Under the pieces are notes generated by a model, which made no database searches, was not told the DNA's origin, and saw only the letters and a program-made list of their open reading frames with translations. A DNA stretch of 64,000 nucleotides, from the NCBI RefSeq assembly GCF_001578945.1, contig NZ_KQ969550.1, positions 93,022 through 157,021 of the forward strand. Direction: 5' to 3'. The first letter of the stretch is position 1, and the number at the start of each line of letters is the position of its first letter. Source of the DNA: Streptococcus oralis. GTDB lineage: Bacteria > Bacillota > Bacilli > Lactobacillales > Streptococcaceae. Positions 9,073 through 18,853 of the stretch are shown piece after piece. A program made the translations under genes and the position numbers.

Positions 9073-9840
9073 TTATATATCTAATTTAGTGACAGTAAAC
9101 TTGATATGAGAATAGTCTTTTTCAACATTTTTATCCAACAAGAAAGCCGTGGCATCCTTCTTAATCTGAACAAGATCAATGTTCTGGGCTTGAGCTGCAT
9201 AGACGCATCCACAATAACATTGACGATAGATATCATACTCCTCGCACATCTCCACCGAGCGCTTGTAGCCTTGATTTTTCTTGAAATCACTTGGAAGATA
9301 GTGGGTGGTGTAAATCTTTTGCACATCGATTCCGATGCTGTTGATGGTTTGAGAATTCTTATGAGGACTGATGGTCAAAGCTGAACCAAAGTAGTCAAAG
9401 CCCAAGTCCATAGCCACTTGCGCCGTTTTATCCAGACGGTAGTCAAAACAAACCTTGCAACGATCCCCACCTTCGGGTTCTTCTTCCAGTCCTCTGACTA
9501 ACTTCCGGTATTCATTTGGTTCATATGGGGCTTCTAAATACTGGACCGTATTTCCTGTTCGCTCATTGAAATCACTGACAAATTTCTTGGTGACGTAAGC
9601 TCTCTTGTGGTATTCTGCCTTAGGATGGATATTGGAATTGGCAAAATAGATGGTCACATCAGCGTACTTGGTCAGATACTCTAGGGTGTAGGTACTACAA
9701 GGAGCACAGCAAACATGCATGAGAATAGTGGGACGTTGCTCATTTTTCTCCCAAACTTGAACCATTTTTTGCATAACACGGTCATAATTAATCTTCTGAT
9801 TGGGATTCATCTTGCTCAGAATTTCTTCTACATCGATCAT
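9073..9840 (-). CDS. queH: epoxyqueuosine reductase QueH
   Basis: 255 aa, DUF208 family. Catalyses the last step of queuosine synthesis, removing the epoxide oxygen of epoxyqueuosine in tRNA, without the cobalamin enzyme QueG. Cysteine motifs typical of the Fe-S and second metal site are visible: HVCCAPCSTY near residue 41, GDRCKVCFDYRL, and CYCGCVYA. Full length with an AAGGAG-type RBS. It stands alone between terminators. Other queuosine genes are not in this window. Confidence 0.9.
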   Translation of the reverse strand: MIDVEEILSKMNPNQKINYDRVMQKMVQVWEKNEQRPTILMHVCCAPCSTYTLEYLTKYADVTIYFANSNIHPKAEYHKRAYVTKKFVSDFNERTGNTVQYLEAPYEPNEYRKLVRGLEEEPEGGDRCKVCFDYRLDKTAQVAMDLGFDYFGSALTISPHKNSQTINSIGIDVQKIYTTHYLPSDFKKNQGYKRSVEMCEEYDIYRQCYCGCVYAAQAQNIDLVQIKKDATAFLLDKNVEKDYSHIKFTVTKLDI

Positions 9841-9915
9841 GTTCTTCTCCTTCTTCTAGTCTTATTTTATCATATAAGTTAGGAGAGCTCAAATCTATTT
9901 AGAAGAGAAAACCTT

Positions 9916-9944
9916 AAAAGGAGGGATGTATGTTCCCTCCTTTT
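9916..9944 (-). terminator. terminator of groESL
   Basis: AAAAGGAGGG, 9-nt loop, CCCTCCTTTT: a 10-bp perfect stem 20 nt after groEL. It can act in both directions (T-rich on both sides). Confidence 0.85.
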
Positions 9945-9963
9945 ATGTTTTTTATAAGTGTTT

Positions 9964-11601
<1,638 letters not shown>

Positions 11602-11886
11602 TTATTCTTCCACGATTGCCAAGATGTTAGCTTCGCCTACGATGATGTACTTTTCATCGCCATCTTTGACCTCAATACCCGCATGGGCTTCCACTAAGAC
11701 ACGGTCACCAGTTTTAACACTTGGAGCAACTAAGTCACCATTCAAGGTGCGAATACCTTGTCCAGTAGCCACAACTTGGGCTGTTTTGGTTTTTTCTTGG
11801 GCTGAGCCTGCAAGGACAAAGCCTCCAACAGTTTGTTCTTTTTCTTCGATTTTCAAGACCACACGGTCTCCTAATGGTTTTAACAT
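11602..11886 (-). CDS. groES: co-chaperonin GroES (Hsp10)
   Basis: 94 aa. Starts [22 protein letters not shown] and contains the mobile loop ([13 protein letters not shown]) that contacts GroEL and a C-terminal [11 protein letters not shown] strand. A strong RBS (GGAGG) precedes the ATG. First gene of the heat-shock operon, with CIRCE in its 5' UTR. Confidence 0.98.
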   Translation of the reverse strand: MLKPLGDRVVLKIEEKEQTVGGFVLAGSAQEKTKTAQVVATGQGIRTLNGDLVAPSVKTGDRVLVEAHAGIEVKDGDEKYIIVGEANILAIVEE

Positions 11887-11908
11887 CTTTTTTCCTCCAT
11901 TCTAATAG

Positions 11909-11935
11909 TTAGCACTCTGATACACCGAGTGCTAA
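11909..11935 (-). promoter_or_regulatory. CIRCE operator of groESL
   Basis: TTAGCACTC, 9-nt spacer, GAGTGCTAA: perfect match to the HrcA operator. It lies just downstream of the -10, where bound HrcA would block transcription. Confidence 0.97.
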
Positions 11936-11947
11936 CCAACTATTTCT

Positions 11948-11975
11948 ATTGTATCACTTGGTCAGAAATAGTCAA
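11948..11975 (-). promoter_or_regulatory. groESL promoter
   Basis: -35 TTGACT (11970-11975), 16-nt spacer, -10 TACAAT (11948-11953) with TGA in front, giving an extended -10. Confidence 0.85.
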
Positions 11976-12002
11976 GAAAAAAGTTTGACTTTCCAACACT
12001 AA

Positions 12003-12029
12003 AAAAGTCCGAGACTGACTCAGACTTTT
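12003..12029 (-). terminator. terminator of ssbB
   Basis: AAAAGTCTGAG, loop, CTCGGACTTTTTT on the minus strand, one G-U pair, directly after the ssbB stop. Confidence 0.8.
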
Positions 12030-12035
12030 CTCTTA

Positions 12036-12431
12036 TTAAAATGGCAATTCCTCCTCTTCCAAAACCAAGTCTGCCAAGTCTTGACCCGCGTTATTTTCAC
12101 GCATGGCACGTTGAGCGCGGCTTTCCAAAAGTTGGAATCCTGTAACAAGTACTTCGGTCACATAATTCATCTGGCCATTTTTCTCAAAGCGACGGGTACG
12201 AAGTTCTCCATCCACAGAGATAAGACTACCTTTAGTTGCGTAGCTTGCCAAGGTTTCAGCCAATTTTCCCCAAAGAACAAGATTGACAAAGTCAGCTTCG
12301 CGTTCACCGTTTTGGTCTTTGTAACGACGGTTCACAGCGATAGTTGCTCGCGCTACTGACTTGTCGTTGTTGGTTTTGTGCAATTCTGGTGTAGACGTCA
12401 AACGTCCGATCATGATAACTTTATTATACAT
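12036..12431 (-). CDS. ssbB: competence-type single-stranded DNA-binding protein SsbB
   Basis: 131 aa with one OB fold (MYNKVIMIGRLTSTPELHKT, then ATIAVNRRYKDQNGEREADFVNLVLWGK) and an acidic tip ending LEEEELPF, which recruits partner proteins. It is shorter than the housekeeping SsbA, lacking the long glycine/glutamine linker. In naturally competent streptococci SsbB protects incoming single strands. A SigX-type box 21 nt upstream of the start codon supports the competence assignment. RBS AGGAGGAAG. Confidence 0.92.
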   Translation of the reverse strand: MYNKVIMIGRLTSTPELHKTNNDKSVARATIAVNRRYKDQNGEREADFVNLVLWGKLAETLASYATKGSLISVDGELRTRRFEKNGQMNYVTEVLVTGFQLLESRAQRAMRENNAGQDLADLVLEEEELPF

Positions 12432-12452
12432 ATTTTCTTCCTCCTACTTATC

Positions 12453-12460
12453 TATTCGCA
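12453..12460 (-). promoter_or_regulatory. SigX (ComX) cin-box of ssbB
   Basis: Minus strand TGCGAATA, one mismatch to the late-competence consensus TACGAATA, with a T-rich stretch (TTTTTTTGA) 6-15 nt further upstream. No sigma-A promoter is evident, so ssbB is probably expressed only in competent cells. Confidence 0.8.
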
Positions 12461-12466
12461 GGAAAT

Positions 12467-12496
12467 CAAAAAAAGTTACAGAAATTTGTAACTTTT
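12467..12496 (-). terminator. terminator of the SDR/ytpR operon
   Basis: AAAAGTTACA, loop, TGTAACTTTT, then T-run on the minus strand. It overlaps the upstream part of the ssbB competence promoter. Confidence 0.85.
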
Positions 12497-12508
12497 CGAG
12501 AAAATTTT

Positions 12509-13270
12509 TTATTTTTTATGAACCATGAAACCTGTCGCTTGTTGATTGGCCATAATGGTCATATCTGTAATCTGCACACGACGAGGCTGACTGGTCACAT
12601 AGACCACTGTATCTGCAATATCCTGAGCTTGCAGGGCCTCAATTCCCTGATAGACGGTCGCAGCCCGCTCTTTATCACCGTGAAAACGAATTGTAGAGAA
12701 ATCTGTTTCGACAATTCCTGGCTGAATGGTGGTCACCTTGATATCCGTTGCGATAGTATCAATTCGCAGACCATCTGAAAAAGTCTTGACAGCAGCCTTG
12801 GTGGCTGAGTAAACAGCTGCCCCAGCATAGGCATAGATTCCTGCGGTAGAACCCATATTGATAATATATCCCTGATTGGCTACTACCATAGAAGGCAAGA
12901 AACAGCGAGTGACTGCCATCAAACCTTTGATATTGGTATCCAACATGGTCAGCATATCCAATTCTTCATAGTCTTGATAGGGAGCCAAGCCAAGAGCTAG
13001 TCCAGCATTATTGACCAAGATATCAATCTGCCCTATCGTTTCTAGAATATCGGAGCAGACAGTTTTTACCATAGCCATATCCGTGACATCCAGTGGAAAG
13101 GTCCAAACTGTTTGATTTGGGTAGGTTGCTGCAAACTCTGACTTGAGGGCCTCTAGTCTGTCTGTCCGTCGCCCTGTTAGAACGACATTCTCCCCCTGCT
13201 CCAGATAAGCACGCGCAATCGCTTCACCGATTCCTGAGGTCGCTCCTGTAATCACTACATTTTTTGCCAT
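12509..13270 (-). CDS. short-chain dehydrogenase/reductase (YdfG-like)
   Basis: 253 aa from the ATG at 13270. The nucleotide-binding motif TGATSGIG follows MAKNVVI; then DVTD, NNAGLALG, the catalytic Ser in NMGSTAGIYAYAG and the YSATK Tyr-Lys pair. The pattern resembles NADP-dependent 3-hydroxy acid dehydrogenases of the YdfG type, but the substrate cannot be read from sequence. The ATG at 13270 was chosen over one at 13297 because GAGGGAA lies 7 nt before it. It is the last gene of a four-gene operon. Confidence 0.88.
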   Translation of the reverse strand: MAKNVVITGATSGIGEAIARAYLEQGENVVLTGRRTDRLEALKSEFAATYPNQTVWTFPLDVTDMAMVKTVCSDILETIGQIDILVNNAGLALGLAPYQDYEELDMLTMLDTNIKGLMAVTRCFLPSMVVANQGYIINMGSTAGIYAYAGAAVYSATKAAVKTFSDGLRIDTIATDIKVTTIQPGIVETDFSTIRFHGDKERAATVYQGIEALQAQDIADTVVYVTSQPRRVQITDMTIMANQQATGFMVHKK

Positions 13271-13311
13271 CTTATTTCCCTCTATCTGGTCTATCAAATA
13301 CTGACAATTTC

Positions 13312-13938
13312 CTAGGCAGTCCAGTGTTTGGCTGGGTCAAATGGAGTTCCAACAACTTGGTCTTCTGATAATTCAATAACCCCACGTTTTTGCGGAGCAT
13401 TTGGCAAATGCAATTCACGAGGGCTGCACATCATGCCAAAACTCTTTTCGCCACGAAGTTCGCCTGGGAAAATAAGATTGCCTTTTGGCATCATAGCTCC
13501 AGGAAGAGCCACAATGGTTTTCAACCCGACACGCGCATTGGGAGCCCCTGCCACGATTTGCACTGTCTTGTCACTTGCGACTGCAACTTGGCAGATGTTG
13601 AGGTGGTCACTATCAGGATGAGCTACCATCTCGACAATTTCACCGACAACAAACTTAGGTTCCTTGTCATTGACAATTTCTTCTGTAAAGCCTTCCGCCC
13701 GCAATTCTTGGTTCAAACGAGCGACTTGCTCATCTGTCAAAAAGACTTGACCGCGCTCTGCAATTTCAAACAAACTTGAAACTTCGAAAATATTCCAAGC
13801 CACTGTTTCCCCATTATCTTTAAGAAAAACACGGGCTACCTTGCCTTTGCGCTCCACGTCTAGTTTGGCATCTCCGCTATTTTTCACGATGACCATAAGG
13901 ACATCGCCAACATGCTCTTTGTTATATGTAAAAATCAT
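13312..13938 (-). CDS. ytpR: YtpR family tRNA-binding domain protein
   Basis: 208 aa. The N-terminal half (DUF4479-like, MIFTYNKEHVGDVLMVIVK) precedes an EMAPII/PheT-like OB fold (FVVGEIVEMVAHPDSDHLNICQV, then QIVAGAPNARVGLKTIVALPGA). The same fold forms the N-terminus of the phenylalanyl-tRNA synthetase beta chain. The role of the free-standing protein is not settled; RNA binding is the only inference. It lies 14 nt after the thioredoxin-like gene. Confidence 0.88.
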   Translation of the reverse strand: MIFTYNKEHVGDVLMVIVKNSGDAKLDVERKGKVARVFLKDNGETVAWNIFEVSSLFEIAERGQVFLTDEQVARLNQELRAEGFTEEIVNDKEPKFVVGEIVEMVAHPDSDHLNICQVAVASDKTVQIVAGAPNARVGLKTIVALPGAMMPKGNLIFPGELRGEKSFGMMCSPRELHLPNAPQKRGVIELSEDQVVGTPFDPAKHWTA

Positions 13939-13952
13939 TCTTTCCTTTTCTC

Positions 13953-14270
13953 CTATTTCAGTCCTGATAAAAAGTCGTTAATTTCTTCCTTACTTTTACG
14001 GTCGCGATTGACAAAACGACCGATTTCCTTGTCCTTTTCTAGCACAACAAGGCTAGGAATGCCGTACACATCCCAGAGTTTGGCCAGATCCAGATACTGG
14101 TCTCGGTCCACTCGAATAAAGGTGAACTCTGGATTGGTTTCCTCAATCTCTGGCAAGAATGGATAGATATAACGACAATCACCACACCAGTCCGCCACAA
14201 AAAGGAAAACCTTCTTGCCATCTTGCTCGACAAAACCTGCGAGTTCTTCTATACTATTGGGAGTAATCAT
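13953..14270 (-). CDS. thioredoxin-like protein with CGDC active site
   Basis: 105 aa, single thioredoxin fold. The redox motif is WCGDCRY (Cys29 and Cys32), different from the usual WCGPC, and a cis-proline context is present (YGIPSLVVLEKDKEIGR). Likely a cytoplasmic disulfide reductase, partner unknown. Its start overlaps the stop of the DUF4651 gene by 4 nt, so they are co-translated. Confidence 0.88.
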   Translation of the reverse strand: MITPNSIEELAGFVEQDGKKVFLFVADWCGDCRYIYPFLPEIEETNPEFTFIRVDRDQYLDLAKLWDVYGIPSLVVLEKDKEIGRFVNRDRKSKEEINDFLSGLK

Positions 14271-14557
14271 AAGACTTCCTCCTCATAGACCAGATCTTCA
14301 TTTTCATAGACAAAAGTATAATGACGGCCATCCTCGAAAATGACTCCTCCGACGAGTCGCTCTAGGCTACTTTCGTAGACTTGAACATAGAGAGTCGCAA
14401 TCTCACCCATATCCGAGAAAAGTTCGCGCACGATAGCGGTCAACTCTTCTTGCGTCTTCATCAGTTTGTGGTTATCTGCTGCTTTTTTAGCCCCTAAAGC
14501 AAGGGCACTTAGACCAGCCACAGTCAAGCCAGTCATCCATAATTTCTTAGCTTTCAT
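14267..14557 (-). CDS. DUF4651-like small membrane-anchored protein
   Basis: 96 aa from the ATG at 14557 (MKAKKLWMTGLTVAGLSAL). One N-terminal transmembrane segment (about residues 7-23), then a soluble domain ending DLVYEEEVL. I recall a conserved pneumococcal homologue beside the same thioredoxin gene. Function unknown. An in-frame ATG at 14566 lies inside the -10 of an extended -10 promoter, so 14557, at the expected transcription start, is the better choice. There is no Shine-Dalgarno sequence. Confidence 0.8.
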   Translation of the reverse strand: MKAKKLWMTGLTVAGLSALALGAKKAADNHKLMKTQEELTAIVRELFSDMGEIATLYVQVYESSLERLVGGVIFEDGRHYTFVYENEDLVYEEEVL

Positions 14558-14564
14558 ACCATTC

Positions 14565-14593
14565 ATTGTAACACAAAAAGGGCTCTAGGACAA
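14565..14593 (-). promoter_or_regulatory. promoter of the DUF4651-thioredoxin-ytpR-SDR operon
   Basis: -35 TTGTCC (14588-14593), 17-nt spacer, extended -10 TGTTACAAT (hexamer 14565-14570). The hexamer ends 7 nt before the ATG at 14557, predicting a leaderless mRNA. Confidence 0.65.
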
Positions 14594-14704
14594 ATAGGGA
14601 AGTAGCAGAAAAACAAGTAAAACTCCTCTTCCCTCAGTGAGAAAAGGAACTTCTAATTCTTATTACCAATCGCCTGAGTTAGCAAGACTTTCCTGAATGA
14701 ATAT

Positions 14705-14734
14705 AAAAAACCTCAGAGATTCTTCTCAAAGGTT
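14705..14734 (-). terminator. terminator of pyrG
   Basis: AACCTTTGAGA, loop AGAA, TCTCTGAGGTT, T6 on the minus strand; 10 nt after the pyrG stop. Confidence 0.8.
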
Positions 14735-14743
14735 CTGATTTTG

Positions 14744-16363
<1,620 letters not shown>

Positions 16364-16448
16364 CTAAAATGCTCAAGGCCTTGTTAACTACGAGGGGAGA
16401 TTGAAAACAAGACCCTTATGAATAACGACTTTTCAAGAAAACTTCCTG

Positions 16449-16505
16449 AAAAATAAAAATAGCTCCCTAGTAACTAGGGAGCCCCGACCTCTAAAAGAGG
16501 TGCCC
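16449..16505 (-). promoter_or_regulatory. pyrG leader: GGGC transcription start and attenuator terminator
   Basis: The predicted transcript starts GGGCACCUCUUUU. After a small hairpin (ACCTC-TTTTA-GAGGT, 16487-16501) comes a strong terminator: GCTCCC TAGTTACTA GGGAGC (16462-16482), followed by TATTTTTATTTTT. In other Gram-positive pyrG genes low CTP makes RNA polymerase add extra G residues at a GGGC start, and the poly-G then pairs with the C/U-rich arm of the terminator. All parts of that arrangement are present; function here is inferred. Confidence 0.8.
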
Positions 16506-16512
16506 GAACAAT

Positions 16513-16541
16513 ATGATACCTTAAAGCAGAACATTTGTCAA
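16513..16541 (-). promoter_or_regulatory. pyrG promoter
   Basis: -35 TTGACA (16536-16541), 17-nt spacer, -10 TATCAT (16513-16518). The first G of GGGC lies 8 nt after the -10. Confidence 0.88.
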
Positions 16542-16629
16542 CCCGAATCGGTAAAACCTGAAAATAAGAAGATTACTTTCAGAAAACCAACTAAAGATCC
16601 GCATCCAAACGGACAACACGCTCAAGCAA

Positions 16630-16655
16630 CAAAAAAGGAGATCCAGCGATCTCCT
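16630..16655 (-). terminator. terminator of rpoE
   Basis: AGGAGATC, loop GCTG, GATCTCCT, T6 on the minus strand, 13 nt after the stop. Confidence 0.9.
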
Positions 16656-16667
16656 CTGTGAAGTCTT

Positions 16668-17258
16668 TTACTCTTCTTCACTCGTTTCAGCATCATCGTC
16701 AGAAAACTCGTCGTCTTCTTCGTTAAGATCCACGTCTTCACCCAAATCATCTGGAGCGATTTCGTTGATTTCTGCATCGTAAGCTTCCACTTCATTTTTC
16801 TCATCATCTGGATTTTCATCATCGTATGAAAGAGCTGGATCTGCTTCGTATGCATCTTCGTCTTCTGGATCATCCGCATTGTAGTCAATGGCATCTGAAT
16901 CACCATCCATAAAGGCATTGACACGTTTTTTCTTAGCTTTTGGAGCTACTTCATCGTCATCACTTTCTTCAAGAGCGATGATTTCTTCGTCGATTTCGTC
17001 TACGCCATACCATGAACGAAGCCCCCATTTGTTGTCCCCAAGTGAGATGAAGCTACCGTCAAAGTTCAACTCTGTGTAGAACAAAGGCAAAGCTTCGCGG
17101 ATATCGCTGTTTGATGTTCCAAGGTAGTTTTGAATTTCGTTTACAAGATCGCTAAAATGCATCTCATGATCGCGACCACGAAGTTCCAAGATAGCACGCG
17201 CTACCTCAATCATAGATAGTTCACTTTTTTCTTGCCCAGCAAATACTTCTAATTCCAA
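16668..17258 (-). CDS. rpoE: RNA polymerase delta subunit
   Basis: 196 aa. The N-terminal globular domain ([21 protein letters not shown] to [14 protein letters not shown]) binds core RNA polymerase. The C-terminal third is an extremely acidic, disordered Asp/Glu tail that increases release of RNA and recycling. The start is taken as TTG at 17258: AGGAG lies 7 nt before it. An ATG at 17273 overlaps that Shine-Dalgarno sequence and would add five unrelated residues. Single-gene unit with its own promoter and terminator. Confidence 0.95.
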   Translation of the reverse strand: MELEVFAGQEKSELSMIEVARAILELRGRDHEMHFSDLVNEIQNYLGTSNSDIREALPLFYTELNFDGSFISLGDNKWGLRSWYGVDEIDEEIIALEESDDDEVAPKAKKKRVNAFMDGDSDAIDYNADDPEDEDAYEADPALSYDDENPDDEKNEVEAYDAEINEIAPDDLGEDVDLNEEDDEFSDDDAETSEEE

Positions 17259-17330
17259 AGCGTTTCTCCTCATTTTTACTACTATCGCCAGAGCGAACAG
17301 ACTCTGACCTCATTTTATCATGTACTCTTT

Positions 17331-17359
17331 ATTGTACGATAATTTTGCGGAATAGTCAA
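17331..17359 (-). promoter_or_regulatory. rpoE promoter
   Basis: -35 TTGACT (17354-17359), 17-nt spacer, -10 TACAAT (17331-17336). Leader of about 65 nt. Confidence 0.85.
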
Positions 17360-17400
17360 AGGTTAAATGGGAGAAAGTGACAGGACTTTTTATTTCTTTG

Positions 17401-17485
17401 CTACCCAGCCGATGGTGTCGATGGGTGGATTTTCGATATCAATCCAGATGAATTCGATGCAATGATATATGAAATTAAGCTATAG
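17401..17485 (+). pseudogene. 3' remnant of an unidentified gene
   Basis: An open frame on the plus strand reads YPADGVDGWIFDINPDEFDA then MIYEIKL and a TAG at 17483. It has no start, no upstream coding sequence and lies between the rpoE promoter and the HNH operon. It looks like the C-terminal tail of a gene lost by deletion or replaced by the neighbouring operon. Family not recognised. From 17486 to 17608 nothing else is visible. Confidence 0.45.
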
Positions 17486-17608
17486 TGCTATACTTATCAG
17501 GACAGTTCGAACTTACGGAATTTGTTATGTAGTAAGCTACTTTCTAATAACTAAAAATTTACTTAAATATATTAGTCTCAATTTGTTTTAATATCAAAAT
17601 TGATTAAA

Positions 17609-18217
17609 TTAAAATTTTGGTTTACTATTTCTAATATAATTGTCATCAATAAAATCTAATATCCTTTGAATACTACAAATTAATGATTCATTAATTTGTC
17701 CTGATTGACCAGATTTTCTTTTAATAATGTTAAGTGAAGAATAGATATAGTCTAACTTATATAATTCCTTTGATAGACCTAAAGTTTTTATATATTTCTC
17801 TGATAAATTTCTTTCTACTGCTGTTATGGTATTGTTTGGTACAATTGCACCTCTATTATTTCTATAAAATAATTTTTTATAGTCTTCCCCTAAAGGATCC
17901 AAATCAGAAGGAAGGGATTTTTTATTTTTTGTAGTATTACATATTGGGCAAGATAAAGCTAAGTTACTATATTCATCTATCAAATCTTTATTATCATTTT
18001 GACTCTTTATATGTTCAATATGAAAACTAGCTCCACCATACCTTTTACAATTCCATCCACAATATATGCACATTCCACCAAAATCCTCTACTAGATACCC
18101 TTTTAACAAATCTCTTTGACTTTTGACAGAATATTTTTCACTAACGTTTTCTCTTCTGATTGGTGGAGATTCAAAACCTCTATAATCTCGTTTGAATAGT
18201 TGTCTAATATAATTCAC
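17609..18217 (-). CDS. HNH endonuclease, putative effector of the methyltransferase/GHKL/receiver operon
   Basis: 202 aa. The zinc-binding HNH core is clear: CIYC (Cys50, Cys53), FHIEH (His66, His69), Asn85 and LSCPICNTTKNKK (Cys90, Cys93). The N-terminal 45 residues and C-terminal 100 residues are not recognised. HNH nucleases cut DNA, and this is the only nuclease-like gene in the operon. The start is a GTG whose G is shared with the TAG of the receiver gene (TAGTG), with AGGAG 7 nt upstream, so it is translationally coupled. AT-rich. Confidence 0.85.
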   Translation of the reverse strand: MNYIRQLFKRDYRGFESPPIRRENVSEKYSVKSQRDLLKGYLVEDFGGMCIYCGWNCKRYGGASFHIEHIKSQNDNKDLIDEYSNLALSCPICNTTKNKKSLPSDLDPLGEDYKKLFYRNNRGAIVPNNTITAVERNLSEKYIKTLGLSKELYKLDYIYSSLNIIKRKSGQSGQINESLICSIQRILDFIDDNYIRNSKPKF

Positions 18218-18852
18218 TACATCTCTCCTGCCTCATCAATAATTTGATAAGCTTTCGCAATTAAATCATCTAATTGATCAGCAATATCATCATTTAAAAG
18301 TCGAGGTTGTTTAATAGAAAATTGATGCTCTATTTTAATTTCGTTAATTGCTACTTCCGTAGAAAAAGTATCAGATTTCTTTAAACCTTGATTTACTCTC
18401 TCCAGTGTATTGATATTTTCTATCCCTAACTTAACTTGCTTATCAATATATTCTAACATACTATCTATTTCATCTTCCTTGGTGAATACCTCTCCATTTA
18501 GAGAATATCCATCTTTAGAAAACTTCTTCTCTATTGATGGATCAATTTGGACATCATCACTATGTGAAGTATATATACAAACAGGAAAAAATGGATTTTG
18601 CTTTTTAATGGTTTCCCACAATTCAATAGCATCACCATAAATATTACTATTTGCTAAATCATAGTCCAAAATAACTCCATATTTTTCTTTTGAATACAGA
18701 TTTTCCAAGAAATCTTCCTTTGATTTTTCATTTATTATTCCAAAAAATTCAACGCTATAGCCTTTTTTAGAAAATTTTTGCTCCAATTCTCCTAATGTAT
18801 ACATAGTATCTTCATCATCATCAATATAATAAATTATTTTTTTATCAGACAT
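18217..18852 (-). CDS. receiver-domain (response-regulator-like) protein
   Basis: 211 aa from the ATG at 18852. Residues 5-135 read as a CheY-like receiver: acidic pocket IDDDED (Asp11-13), phospho-acceptor VILDYD (Asp63), YTS (Thr95/Ser96) and conserved lysine FTK (Lys125). The C-terminal 75 residues are helical with no DNA-binding domain visible, so it is unlikely to be a transcription factor. A GGTGGAG 9 nt upstream decides the start. The gene begins 1 nt after the stop of the GHKL/kinase gene and runs into the HNH gene, suggesting a signal relay from kinase to nuclease. Confidence 0.8.
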   Translation of the reverse strand: MSDKKIIYYIDDDEDTMYTLGELEQKFSKKGYSVEFFGIINEKSKEDFLENLYSKEKYGVILDYDLANSNIYGDAIELWETIKKQNPFFPVCIYTSHSDDVQIDPSIEKKFSKDGYSLNGEVFTKEDEIDSMLEYIDKQVKLGIENINTLERVNQGLKKSDTFSTEVAINEIKIEHQFSIKQPRLLNDDIADQLDDLIAKAYQIIDEAGEM

Positions 18853-18853
18853 T

